Assembly (NCBI GenBank): GCA_002418465.1 | Contig: DIEE01000238.1 | Location: 1-9,694, forward strand | From: Pseudomonas sp. UBA5782 | Lineage (GTDB): Bacteria; Pseudomonadota; Gammaproteobacteria; Pseudomonadales; Pseudomonadaceae | DNA: 9,694 nt | Direction of reading: 5' to 3' | Shown: in pieces, positions 1 to 6,199 of the stretch | Layout of the letters: each line of letters starts with the position of its first letter | Position numbering within the stretch: position 1 is the stretch's first letter | The notes under the pieces: model-generated | The model's database searches: none | Seen by the model: the letters and a program-made list of their open reading frames with translations, nothing else | Told to the model about the DNA's origin: nothing | Program-made: the position numbers and the translations under genes

Positions 1-95
1 CCTTCTACTGGTACGTGTCGGCGATGCTGGTGCTGACCTTCTTCGTCAGCCTGCGCCTGCCGAAACAGGCGAGCTATCTGCATCACGATCATTGA
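1..95 (+). CDS. C-terminal end of a membrane transporter, probably MFS (partial)
   Basis: Only the last 30 codons are present, in the frame whose first full codon is at base 3, ending in TGA at 93-95. They encode a hydrophobic stretch (a final transmembrane helix rich in Val, Leu, Phe and Ala) and then a short polar tail ending in SYLHHDH. A last helix followed by a short cytoplasmic His-rich tail resembles the end of metabolite:H+ symporter (MHS) type MFS permeases, but that is recalled resemblance on very little sequence. The substrate cannot be told. The gene converges on the small leftward gene that ends at 147. Confidence 0.5.
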   Translation, partial: FYWYVSAMLVLTFFVSLRLPKQASYLHHDH

Positions 96-101
96 GCCGA
101 G

Positions 102-142
102 GGCGCCGGTGGCGAACTGCCGGTGGCAGCTCGCCCGGCGCC
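102..142. terminator. GC-rich nested hairpin between convergent genes
   Basis: GGCGCCGG at 102-109 is the exact reverse complement of CCGGCGCC at 135-142. Inside it, GCGA (112-115) pairs with TCGC (131-134), and CTGCC (117-121) pairs with GGCAG (125-129) around a 3-nt loop. The structure fills most of the 51-nt gap between the transporter stop (95) and the stop of the leftward gene (147). It has no T-run on either strand, so it is not a textbook intrinsic terminator. It may instead act as a 3'-end stabiliser or a bidirectional barrier. Confidence 0.45.
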
Positions 143-146
143 GCGT

Positions 147-362
147 TCAGGGGCGCATGAAGGCGTAGTCGCGCTCGTCGTCGAGGTTGTCGGCGAGGAA
201 TGTCAGCTCCTGCGCCAGATCGGCTTGGCTCCTGCTTCGCTTGCTGCGCTCGACCACCGCGCTGAGCAGGGCGCGCAGCGCCATCGCTTCGTCGAAACCC
301 GCTGCCCGAGCCAGGTTCAGCTCCCGCTCCAGCGCCTCGCGCGCCCATGCATGTCCGCCCAT
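147..362 (-). CDS. Conserved-looking hypothetical protein, 71 aa
   Basis: I do not recognise this protein. It is soluble and predicted largely helical: an N-terminal half rich in Ala, Leu and Glu, a middle segment with several Arg, Lys and Ser (VERSKRSRSQ), and an acidic end (DNLDDERDYAFMRP). It has no signal peptide, transmembrane helix or cysteine. I chose the ATG at 362 because GAAGAGG lies 8 nt upstream. An ATG at 395 and a TTG at 434 are in frame but lack a good ribosome binding site, and the TTG falls inside the regulatory box at 421-434. That box is centred 65 bp upstream of the chosen start, which suggests control by an FNR-family regulator. The coding region is well supported; the function is unknown. 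Confidence 0.7.
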   Translation of the reverse strand: MGGHAWAREALERELNLARAAGFDEAMALRALLSAVVERSKRSRSQADLAQELTFLADNLDDERDYAFMRP

Positions 363-420
363 GTCGTCTGCCTCTTCGGTTGAGTGATGGCCCATCTTCG
401 AGGCGGGTGGCGCAGCGCGG

Positions 421-434
421 TTGATGCAGGTCAA
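421..434 (-). promoter_or_regulatory. ANR/DNR/FNR-type box upstream of the 71-aa gene
   Basis: The + strand reads TTGATGCAGGTCAA, i.e. TTGAT-N4-GTCAA; the other strand reads TTGACCTGCATCAA. FNR-family regulators (Anr and Dnr in Pseudomonas) bind TTGAT-N4-ATCAA, and a G in place of the first A of the second half-site is a common variant. If the box sits at the usual -41.5, transcription would start near 386 and leave a leader of about 24 nt before the ATG at 362. The -10 in that position (AAGATG on the - strand) is poor, as is common for activator-dependent promoters. Only the - strand has a gene downstream, so the target is inferred to be the 71-aa gene. Confidence 0.6.
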
Positions 435-471
435 GCGGCGGTGCGTGATGCGGCTGATGAATCCCGGCCCA

Positions 472-1161
472 TCAGCGCGGGCGTTCGTCGTCCTTCCAGG
501 GTGCCTGCAGGTAACGGCTGCGGTTGAAGGTTTCCAGCCATTCGGGGCAGAACACCACCAAGGCGGTTACCGCGGTACCGTTGATGAAGGCTTCGGGAAA
601 CATGATCAGCCAGAGGTAGCCGGCGAAGTCGTCCAGCCAGCGCGGCATCGGGAACAGGCCGTCGACCCACAGCACGCCGAGCCCGGCGAGCATGCACGCC
701 AGCGCGGCCAGTGCCGCCGGAAAGAACCCGGAAAAGAAGATGTAGACGAACAGGTTGCGCGGCTGCGCGCGCTCCACGCGCAACGCGCAGAGCTCGGTGA
801 TCAGCACCGGTATCGCCACCAGCAGTATGCCGTTGACGCCCAGCGCGGCCAGGTCCTGACGGCCCATTGCCAGCAGCGCGAGCTGGGCGACCAGGCCGCT
901 GAGCAGCGCCAGCGGCCAGTCCAGCAGCAGCGTTACCGCGGTCATGCCGAGGAAATGGAAGGACAGCCCGGAATCGAAATCGCGGCGTACCAGCCAGAGC
1001 ATGAACAGCCCGAGCACGGTGCCGAACAGCAGGTGCTGGCGCCGCGTGTCGCTGAACAGCTCCAGCCACGGTGCCCGCCAGATCGCCCAGGCGATCACCG
1101 GCAGGTAGATCGCCCAGCCCAGCAGCACGCTTTCCGAGGACAGCAGCGCCGCGCTGATCAT
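472..1161 (-). CDS. CbiM-like energy-coupling factor permease (COG3235-type membrane protein)
   Basis: This is a 229-residue integral membrane protein with about seven hydrophobic segments, roughly at 11-28, 44-58, 65-80, 83-99, 110-127, 138-164 and 181-205. Two regions look like the CbiM/ECF substrate-binding permease family: LSFHFLGMTAVTLLLDWPLALL around 66-87, and the C-terminal FPEAFINGTAV around 188-198. True CbiM and NikM start with a metal-binding Met-His N-terminus; this protein starts Met-Ile-Ser, so cobalt or nickel transport should not be assumed. No CbiN, CbiQ or CbiO gene is next to it, so it is an orphan. Its ATG overlaps the previous gene's stop as ATGA (1158-1161) and its own ribosome binding site is weak, which suggests translational coupling. 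The family call is fairly firm; the substrate is unknown. Confidence 0.72.
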   Translation of the reverse strand: MISAALLSSESVLLGWAIYLPVIAWAIWRAPWLELFSDTRRQHLLFGTVLGLFMLWLVRRDFDSGLSFHFLGMTAVTLLLDWPLALLSGLVAQLALLAMGRQDLAALGVNGILLVAIPVLITELCALRVERAQPRNLFVYIFFSGFFPAALAALACMLAGLGVLWVDGLFPMPRWLDDFAGYLWLIMFPEAFINGTAVTALVVFCPEWLETFNRSRYLQAPWKDDERPR

Positions 1162-1619
1162 GGCTGCAGACGCTGCAGCGCAGCGCCCAGCTGCGCCGCG
1201 TCGGTGAACGACTGACGCTCGATCACGCGGCGGCCATCGAGCTGCAGCCAGAGCACCGCCTCGGCCGGCGCGTCGTAACGCGGGACGACGCGCGCCTCGC
1301 GGTCGAGGATCACCCGATACGGGTAGTCGCGCATGGCCGGCACGGCGAACATCTTCGCGATCAAGGAAGGCATGCGGCTGATATCGGCGAGAAACACCGC
1401 GTGGCGCTGCTCGAGGTAGCCCTCGGGTTTTCCCGCCAGCGCCGCTTCGACCAGTTTGGCGCCGGCCATGTCGCGGGCCACCAGCAGAACCTGCAGGTCA
1501 TCGGCGAGGGTGTAGGGCCGGTCGTGCTGGTCGAGCAGCGTCCACGGCGCCAGGGCTTGGTCCTCGGCGTGGAGCAGGGCGGGGAACAGCAGGGCGCAGA
1601 GCAGAATCCAGACTTTCAT
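1158..1619 (-). CDS. Exported protein of unknown function, possible thioredoxin-like fold
   Basis: The 153-residue product begins with a clear signal peptide: Lys2, a hydrophobic core at residues 3-16, and likely cleavage after LLHA at residue 18. The mature part starts with PWTLLDQHDRPYTLAD and goes on to a strand (VLLVARD, 44-50), a helix, then AVFLADIS, DYPYRVILDREARVV and a C-terminal LQLDGRRV-helix segment. That order of strands and helices resembles thioredoxin-like periplasmic proteins. However, no CXXC exists and the only cysteine (C8) is in the signal peptide, so a redox role is unlikely. The ATG at 1619 has AAGGA 8 nt upstream and overlaps the stop of the acetyltransferase gene as ATGA. 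It sits between that gene and the CbiM-like permease, so an accessory role for the permease is possible but is inference. Confidence 0.7.
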   Translation of the reverse strand: MKVWILLCALLFPALLHAEDQALAPWTLLDQHDRPYTLADDLQVLLVARDMAGAKLVEAALAGKPEGYLEQRHAVFLADISRMPSLIAKMFAVPAMRDYPYRVILDREARVVPRYDAPAEAVLWLQLDGRRVIERQSFTDAAQLGAALQRLQP

Positions 1620-2041
1620 GAATGACGTCCTTGCATGGAGAAAACCTCGATGTCGTCGCGTTGCTCCCAGCCGTCCTGCGCCTGCCAGAACGCCAGCGCC
1701 TGGGGCGCATCGCGCAGCACGAAGACATGGCTCTTGTGGATGCCCAGCTCGGCCAGACTGGCCAGCGTCCGCTCGAGCAGCAAGCGGGCCAGTCCGCGGC
1801 CGCGGTAGGCGACATCCACCACAAGGTGCTGCAGGTAGCCGCGACGGCCGTCATGGCCGGCCATCAGGCAGGCCACCGGCAATCCTTCCACTTCGACCAG
1901 CAGACTCAGGCCGGGGTTGCGTGCGAGGTAATCGCAGAAGGGCTCGAACCGGTCTTCGGGACGAATGCGAATGCCCGGCGTGCGCTGCCACAGCGACAGC
2001 AGCGCAGGGTGATCGGAAGGTGTGACGGGGCGGGCGTTCAT
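1616..2041 (-). CDS. GNAT-family N-acetyltransferase
   Basis: The 141-residue product is a single GNAT domain. Motif A is clear: a strand LVVDVAYR is followed by R80-G-R-G83-L-A85, matching the R/Q-x-x-G-x-G/A acetyl-CoA pyrophosphate loop, and then a helix. The C-terminal part (FVLRDAPQALAFWQAQDGW) is the usual motif B region. The N-terminal RPVTPSDHPALLSLW is also typical. The acceptor substrate cannot be inferred. The ATG at 2041 has GGAG just upstream. It is the first gene of a leftward unit, joined to the next gene by a 4-nt ATGA overlap. A TAAACT (complement of 2091-2096) could be a -10, but no convincing -35 accompanies it. Confidence 0.88.
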   Translation of the reverse strand: MNARPVTPSDHPALLSLWQRTPGIRIRPEDRFEPFCDYLARNPGLSLLVEVEGLPVACLMAGHDGRRGYLQHLVVDVAYRGRGLARLLLERTLASLAELGIHKSHVFVLRDAPQALAFWQAQDGWEQRDDIEVFSMQGRHS

Positions 2042-2191
2042 GCGGGCTCCAGAGCGTGCGGCGCGGGGCGCGGGGTCGGCGACGGGCGCTAGTTTACTGT
2101 GCGAATCGAGGCACTACTGCGACCATCGGCCGCTGCTTTTGCCGGCGCAGTCGATTAGAGTCGCGTTCCTTCTGGCAGTCCCGTTGTCGCC

Positions 2192-2626
2192 ATGCGTTCG
2201 TTGTTGTTGCGTTGCATCCTGTTGCTCGGCTTGTGTTCCACCCCTGTCGCGATGGCCGCGGAAGGCCCCTACGGCAAGGTCCGTCTGGACGAGATCACCA
2301 GCATCTACGATGGCGATACCTTCCGCGCGACCATCCGCGACTGGCCGGCGGTGATCGGTCGCCGGGTACCGGTGCGCATCGCCGGCATCGACACTCCGGA
2401 GCTGCGCGACAAGCGCCCGGCGGTGCGTGCGCTGGCGCTGAAGGCCAAGCAGTTCAGCGTGCAGCGCCTGCGTTCGGCGCGGCATGTGGAGTTGCGCAAC
2501 ATTCGCCGCGACAAATATTTCCGCCTGCTCGGCGACGTCTGGGTGGACGGCAGCGACCTCGGCGCGATGCTGATCCGCGCCGGGCTGGCGAAACCCTACG
2601 ATGGCGGCACCAAGAGCGTCTGGTGA
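2192..2626 (+). CDS. Exported thermonuclease-family (SNase-like) nuclease
   Basis: The 144-residue product has a signal peptide (Arg2 and Arg7, hydrophobic core, likely cleavage after VAMA at residue 22) and then one staphylococcal-nuclease-like OB-fold domain. The active-site signature is intact: D40-G-D42-T (calcium site), R62 and D67-T68-P-E70 in VRIAGIDTPEL, and R111 in the DKYFRLLGDVWVDG segment. These correspond to D19/D21, R35, D40-T41, E43 and R87 of the S. aureus enzyme. The C-terminal AGLAKPYDGG is also typical. It should cleave DNA or RNA phosphodiester bonds in the periplasm or outside the cell. The start fits the signal peptide, but no clear Shine-Dalgarno lies upstream, so the leader may be short. 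It heads a rightward unit with the MOSC gene 23 nt downstream. Confidence 0.9.
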   Translation: MRSLLLRCILLLGLCSTPVAMAAEGPYGKVRLDEITSIYDGDTFRATIRDWPAVIGRRVPVRIAGIDTPELRDKRPAVRALALKAKQFSVQRLRSARHVELRNIRRDKYFRLLGDVWVDGSDLGAMLIRAGLAKPYDGGTKSVW

Positions 2627-2649
2627 CCCGGCGCGTCCACGGAGAAGAG

Positions 2650-3159
2650 ATGAGCGAACGCAGCCCGCTGCAGGCCCTGCTCGCCGCGGTTCCCCAGGAG
2701 GGGCAAGTCCGCTGGATCGGCGTGCGCCCGCTGGCGCGCGGCGAAATCCTGCAACTGGACGCCGTGGAAGCCCGCCGCGATGCCGGCCTGACCGGCGACC
2801 ACGCACGTCCGGGGCCACGCAACGCGCGGCAGGTCACCTTCATCCAGTGGGAGCATCTGGCGGTGATCGCCAGCCTCGTCGGGCGCGAGATAGCGCCGGC
2901 CGATCTTCGCCGCAACATCGCGGTCAGCGGGATCAACCTGTTCAGCCTGAAGAACCGCCGCTTTCGCATCGGCGAGGCGGTTTTCGAAACCACCGGCTGG
3001 TGCCAGCCCTGCGCGCGTCTGGAGGAAAACCTCGGGCCCGGCACCTTCCAGGCGGTCCGCGGGCACGGTGGCATCACGGCCCGCGTGCTGCACAGCGGCA
3101 TCGTCCGGCTGGGCGACGCGCTGATCGTCGAGCCATTGCAGGAAGCGCAACTAGACTGA
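2650..3159 (+). CDS. MOSC domain-containing protein
   Basis: The 169-residue product is a stand-alone MOSC domain, the fold shared with the C-terminus of molybdenum cofactor sulfurase and with the YiiM and YcbX families. The signatures are RRDAGLTGDH (43-51), the DLRRNI segment (85-90) with SGINLFSL after it, and the GWCQPC motif with C118 and C121, which includes the conserved cysteine thought to handle sulfur or metal-sulfur ligands. The reading frame is open far upstream (from 2056), but the ATG at 2650 has GGAG 5 nt away and starts just before the domain. The longer form would overlap the nuclease gene completely. It lies 23 nt after the nuclease and 25 nt before the DUF3094-type gene. 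The substrate is unknown. Confidence 0.88.
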   Translation: MSERSPLQALLAAVPQEGQVRWIGVRPLARGEILQLDAVEARRDAGLTGDHARPGPRNARQVTFIQWEHLAVIASLVGREIAPADLRRNIAVSGINLFSLKNRRFRIGEAVFETTGWCQPCARLEENLGPGTFQAVRGHGGITARVLHSGIVRLGDALIVEPLQEAQLD

Positions 3160-3184
3160 GGCAAAGTCGAGCGAGGTCCGCCAC

Positions 3185-3358
3185 ATGCGCAAGCAACTGA
3201 GCGACGAAGATCAGCGCCGCGTCGATGAATACCTGAGCGCGCCGCAGCATCGCGTCGAGCGCAAACCGTTCAGGCCATGGCTGCTGTTGGCTGTGGTGCT
3301 GGTCAGCGTAGTCGGCATGGGCCTGGTCAGTCGCCTGCTCAGCCTGCTGGTGCTTTAG
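3185..3358 (+). CDS. Small DUF3094-type membrane protein, 57 aa
   Basis: This short gene encodes a charged N-terminal half (MRKQLSDEDQRRVDEYLSAP, then HRVERKPFRPW) and a single transmembrane helix at about 32-57 ending LLSLLVL. The arrangement, including the VERKPFRPW junction, matches the small Pseudomonas family I know as DUF3094; this is from memory. GAGG lies 8 nt before the ATG. The N-terminus is predicted to be cytoplasmic, because basic residues (R23, R26, K27, R30) sit just before the helix. It lies 25 nt after the MOSC gene and is probably co-transcribed with it. The function is unknown. Confidence 0.8.
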   Translation: MRKQLSDEDQRRVDEYLSAPQHRVERKPFRPWLLLAVVLVSVVGMGLVSRLLSLLVL

Positions 3359-3392
3359 ATAAGGAGGGGCGTTGCGGGCGAGCGATGGGGTT

Positions 3393-3410
3393 GCCCAGTG
3401 TGGGCTTTCT
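3393..3410 (+). terminator. Weak intrinsic terminator after the nuclease-MOSC-DUF3094 unit
   Basis: GCCCA (3393-3397), a 3-nt loop GTG, and TGGGC (3401-3405) form a short hairpin followed by TTTCT on the + strand. The stem is only 5 bp and the T-tract is interrupted, so it is weak. It lies 35 nt after the DUF3094-type stop, between that unit and the convergent tRNA cluster. On the - strand it has no T-run, so it is not obviously the tRNA terminator. Confidence 0.4.
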
Positions 3411-3437
3411 ATCGTTCGAGAGGTGCGGAGAAGAAAG

Positions 3438-3513
3438 TGGTGGGTCGTGTAGGATTCGAACCTACGACCAATTGGTTAAAAGCCAACTGCTCTACCAACT
3501 GAGCTAACGACCC
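3438..3513 (-). tRNA. tRNA-Lys(TTT)
   Basis: The 76-nt cloverleaf includes an encoded CCA (3438-3440 on the + strand reads TGG). The acceptor arms GGGTCGT/ACGACCC pair fully and the discriminator is A. The D arm has AGCTCAGTTGGTAGAGC and the T arm has GGTTCGAATCC. The anticodon TTT is at 3478-3480, flanked by T33 and A37. It is the last of three tRNA genes transcribed leftward. Confidence 0.97.
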
Positions 3514-3518
3514 AAAAG

Positions 3519-3595
3519 TGGTCGGGGTAGGGGGATTCGAACTCCCGACATCCTGCTCCCAAAGCAGGCGCGCTACCGGGCTGCGCTATACCCCG
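3519..3595 (-). tRNA. tRNA-Pro(TGG)
   Basis: The 77-nt cloverleaf includes an encoded CCA. The acceptor stem CGGGGTA/TACCCCG pairs fully with discriminator A. The D arm is AGCGCAGCCCGGTAGCGC, and the anticodon stem CCTGC/GCAGG carries the loop TTTGGGA, giving anticodon TGG at 3559-3561. The T arm has GAGTTCGAATCCC. It lies 5 nt upstream of tRNA-Lys in the same transcript. Confidence 0.97.
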
Positions 3596-3608
3596 GTTTG
3601 GAAGAAGT

Positions 3609-3684
3609 TGGCTCCGCGACCTGGACTCGAACCAGGGACCCAATGATTAACAGTCATTTGCTCTACCGACTGAGCTATCGCGGA
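3609..3684 (-). tRNA. tRNA-Asn(GTT)
   Basis: The 76-nt cloverleaf includes an encoded CCA. The acceptor stem TCCGCGA/TCGCGGA pairs fully with discriminator G. The anticodon GTT is at 3649-3651 in the loop CTGTTAA, and the T arm has GGTTCGAGTCC. It is the first gene of the leftward Asn-Pro-Lys cluster. Confidence 0.97.
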
Positions 3685-3748
3685 ACTACGAGCTTCCAAT
3701 CTCTTTTACGGCGCCGGTGAAACCGGAATCCCGTATCAGAGGCGCGCC

Positions 3749-3776
3749 ATTTTACGTTTCCCGAAGCGCCTGTCAA
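3749..3776 (-). promoter_or_regulatory. Sigma-70 promoter of the tRNA cluster
   Basis: On the - strand there is a perfect -35 TTGACA (3771-3776), a 16-nt spacer and a -10 TAAAAT (3749-3754). GGCGCGCC follows at once (3741-3748) as a very GC-rich discriminator. Such discriminators are typical of stable-RNA promoters under stringent (ppGpp/DksA) control. The predicted start is near 3742, about 57 nt before the mature 5' end of tRNA-Asn. The leader contains a small hairpin, CCGGT-GAA-ACCGG, at 3714-3726. Confidence 0.85.
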
Positions 3777-3804
3777 CCCTTAAAATTCTTCCTGAGACAA
3801 TGTC

Positions 3805-3832
3805 TTGCAGTCGGATGGCAGACTGCTATATC
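3805..3832 (+). promoter_or_regulatory. Possible sigma-70 promoter with inverted repeat, upstream of the DUF1631 gene
   Basis: A TTGCAG (3805-3810), 16-nt spacer and TATATC (3827-3832) could be a moderate promoter with a start near 3839, about 50 nt before the ATG at 3890. A 6-bp inverted repeat, GCAGTC (3807-3812) and GACTGC (3821-3826), lies across the -35 and spacer. The promoter is divergent from the tRNA promoter. If real, it excludes the longer coding start at 3800. Confidence 0.4.
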
Positions 3833-3889
3833 TGTGCTGTGGATCCCCCTGCGGAGCGCGCTCGCCAGTCGGGCACCGGCAACTCATCA

Positions 3890-6199
3890 ATGAACGATCG
3901 CGATTCCTCCAAGCCACCTGTCGCCACCGGTGCACTCGCCAGCCGCATCATCCAGCCGCGTTTCAGCGAACTGGTGCAGCGCTGCCGCAAGCTGGTGATG
4001 AACCACCTCGCCGAGCACCTCATCGTCGCTTTCGCGCAAGTCGACGACACCCTCTTCGAGTGCGCCGAGAAGGCCGAGAACAACCAGGTTCAGAGCCTTT
4101 TCTTCGACAGCATGCGCGACATCCGCAAGCTGCGCCCGCAGGTCGAACGGGCCTATCACCAGCGCATCGCCGGGCAGTTCGCCGATTTCCTCCAGGGCAA
4201 GCTCTCGCCTGGCGCCACAGGCGATGCGCTCGAAGCCGATGACCTGCGCCTGGTGCAGAACGAGGATTACGAGGAAACCCTGCAGATCATCAACATGGTC
4301 AGCCGGGTGAAGGCGCGTTGCGCGCAGAGGCTGTTCGCCCTGGATTGCCGCCTGGCGCTGCTGAACAACGGGCAGAAGCTCGAAGAGGACAGCAATCCCT
4401 TCGGCCCGCACGCCATCGCCCAGGCGTTCCGCGAGGCGCTGCAGCCGACGCCGCTGTCGCTGCGGATAAAGATCATCCTTTATATGCTCTTCGACCGGCA
4501 CCTGATGCAGAACCTCGACGGCCTCTACGAGGCGCTCAACCGCGAGCTGATCGAGGCCGGCATCCTGCCCAACATGAAATACCAGGCGCAGCGTCGTGCC
4601 GAGCCTGCGCGCACGCCGCCGGTGGCGACGGGACCGGCAGCGCCGTTCGCCGGGACCGCGGATGCGCGCGCCGGCTATCCGGACGGGCGCGGTCCGCCGG
4701 CGGAGGAGGCCGAGCGTCTGTTCGACGGCCTGACCCAGCTGTTCATCGAGTTTCGCAAGCGCGAAGGGCTGACCCTGCTCGGCGGCAAGCGCAGCGTCGC
4801 CAGCTACGCGCCGCCCACCGCCACGCGCACTTTCGAGGCCAACGACCTGCTGGATGCGCTGAACCAGTTGCAGAGGCAGGCTGCCGAGGATTTCGCCCGG
4901 CGGATGCAGCAGCCGCAGCAGGTCGACGGCCTGAAGGCCGAACTGCACCGGCAGCTGGATTCGCACAGCGCCACGCCCGGACAACGGCGGATTTCCGATC
5001 AGGAAGCCGACGTGATCGATCTGGTCGGCATGCTCTTCGATTTCATCCTCAATGACGGCGACCTGCCGGACGCCTGCAAGACCGCGCTGTCGCACCTGCA
5101 CACGCCGTACCTGCGGGTGGCGATGCAGGACAGGGCGCTGTTCACCCAGTACCACCATCCGGCGCGCCTGCTGCTCAACGCCATGGCGCGCGCTGGCGTG
5201 CTCTACGGCTCTGAGGGCGAGGAGCGCGAGCTGCTGGCGAAGATCCAGTGGGTGGTGGAGCGGGTGATCCAGGGTTTCAGCGGCGAGCTGGCGCTGTTCG
5301 ACACGCTGCTGGAGGAGTTCAACGAATTCGTCGGCACCCTCAAGCACCGCGTCGAGCTGCGCGAGAAGCGCGCCATCGAAGCCGCCAAGGGCCGCGATCG
5401 CCTGCTCGATGCGCGGCAGAAGGCCGGTGCGGTGATCGCCGAGACACTGCGCGGGCCGAGCCTGCCGAAGATCATTCGCGACTTCCTCGAGCTGACCTGG
5501 ACCGACGTGCTGGTATTCGTCCAGCTGCGCCACGGCGAGGGCAGCGCCGAGTGGACGCGCGCGCTGGAGCTGGCCGAGCAACTGGCCTGGAGCGGCAGGC
5601 CGCAGGATGCGGTAGGCGTCGAGCGTCTGCGCAGCCTGCGCGTGGCCATGCTCGACGACCTGCGCAAGGGCCTCGAGCTGCTCGGCGGCTATCACGAGGA
5701 CGGCATCCGGCGGCTGCTGCAGGACATCGTCGCCAGCCAGCACGCCGTGCAGGCCAAGCGCCCCGAGCTGGCCGACAAGCTCAAGCCGGCGCTGATCGAG
5801 AGCCCGCTGGCGACCATGCTCGGCGAGGATGCGGTGCTGCTGGAGGACAGTCGCGCTGCCAGGCCTCCGCGCACACCGCGCCAGGAAATGCTGGTCCGCC
5901 AGCTGGAAACCCTGGAATTCGGCACCTGGTTCGACTTCATCGAAGGCGCCCGGTCGCGCCGCCTCAAGCTCTCCTGGTTCAGTCCGACGACGAGCAACTA
6001 CATGTTCGTCGACCAGCAGGGCCAGCGCGTCGCGATCCGCCCGATAGCTGAACTCGCCGACGAGATGGATCGCGGCCTGGCGCGCATCGTCGCCCAGGAG
6101 CGCAGCCAACCGCTGATGGATCGCGCGATGAACGCGATCTACCGCGCCCTGCAACGTGTCAGTGGCCGCTCACCCGATCAAGGAAACCACCATGGCTAG
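3890..6199 (+). CDS. DUF1631 domain-containing protein, 769 aa
   Basis: This large cytoplasmic, mostly helical protein belongs to the DUF1631 family, whose function is not established to my knowledge. The N-terminal part contains ASRIIQPRFSELVQRC, a helical segment FECAEKAENNQVQSLFFDSMRDIRKL (about 56-81) and the conserved SNPFGP element near 168-173. A Pro/Ala-rich linker spans about 236-272, followed by a long helical centre. The C-terminal end from about 675 (FGTWFDFIEG, RRLKLSWFSP, NYMFVDQQGQRV) reads like a beta-barrel related to PilZ domains, but lacks the D/N-x-S-x-x-G motif, so c-di-GMP binding is doubtful. The frame is open to an ATG at 3800. I chose 3890 because the extra 30 residues look non-protein-like and overlap a likely promoter, though 3890 also lacks a strong ribosome binding site. 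It overlaps the PilZ gene by 8 nt. Confidence 0.82.
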   Translation: MNDRDSSKPPVATGALASRIIQPRFSELVQRCRKLVMNHLAEHLIVAFAQVDDTLFECAEKAENNQVQSLFFDSMRDIRKLRPQVERAYHQRIAGQFADFLQGKLSPGATGDALEADDLRLVQNEDYEETLQIINMVSRVKARCAQRLFALDCRLALLNNGQKLEEDSNPFGPHAIAQAFREALQPTPLSLRIKIILYMLFDRHLMQNLDGLYEALNRELIEAGILPNMKYQAQRRAEPARTPPVATGPAAPFAGTADARAGYPDGRGPPAEEAERLFDGLTQLFIEFRKREGLTLLGGKRSVASYAPPTATRTFEANDLLDALNQLQRQAAEDFARRMQQPQQVDGLKAELHRQLDSHSATPGQRRISDQEADVIDLVGMLFDFILNDGDLPDACKTALSHLHTPYLRVAMQDRALFTQYHHPARLLLNAMARAGVLYGSEGEERELLAKIQWVVERVIQGFSGELALFDTLLEEFNEFVGTLKHRVELREKRAIEAAKGRDRLLDARQKAGAVIAETLRGPSLPKIIRDFLELTWTDVLVFVQLRHGEGSAEWTRALELAEQLAWSGRPQDAVGVERLRSLRVAMLDDLRKGLELLGGYHEDGIRRLLQDIVASQHAVQAKRPELADKLKPALIESPLATMLGEDAVLLEDSRAARPPRTPRQEMLVRQLETLEFGTWFDFIEGARSRRLKLSWFSPTTSNYMFVDQQGQRVAIRPIAELADEMDRGLARIVAQERSQPLMDRAMNAIYRALQRVSGRSPDQGNHHG

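Noticed and set aside
421..1215. 264-aa rightward frame opposite the CbiM-like gene
   Set aside because: The product is Gln/Arg/His-rich and not protein-like. The opposite strand encodes a coherent polytopic membrane protein with proper operon overlaps.
2173..2187. TGGCAG-N5-TTGTC resembling a sigma-54 promoter
   Set aside because: It lacks the key GC of the -12 element and lies only 5 nt before the nuclease start codon, leaving no room for a transcript start.
2056..2649. Upstream extension of the MOSC frame by 198 codons
   Set aside because: It runs through the whole nuclease gene in another frame and has Arg-rich composition; the ATG at 2650 has a good ribosome binding site and precedes the domain.
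3277..3507. 76-aa rightward reading frame ending RIRTYDQLVKSQLLYQLS
   Set aside because: Its C-terminal third is the reverse complement of tRNA-Lys, and its start lies inside the DUF3094-type gene. This is a common false gene call.
3438..3684. tRNA cluster as an integration site for a mobile element
   Set aside because: All three tRNA genes are intact, no duplicated 3' end or integrase is seen, and both flanks look like ordinary core genes.
3887..6154. 755-aa leftward open frame opposite the DUF1631 gene
   Set aside because: Same GC-bias effect: rich in Leu, Gln, Arg and His, no domain, and the opposite strand has a coherent DUF1631 protein.
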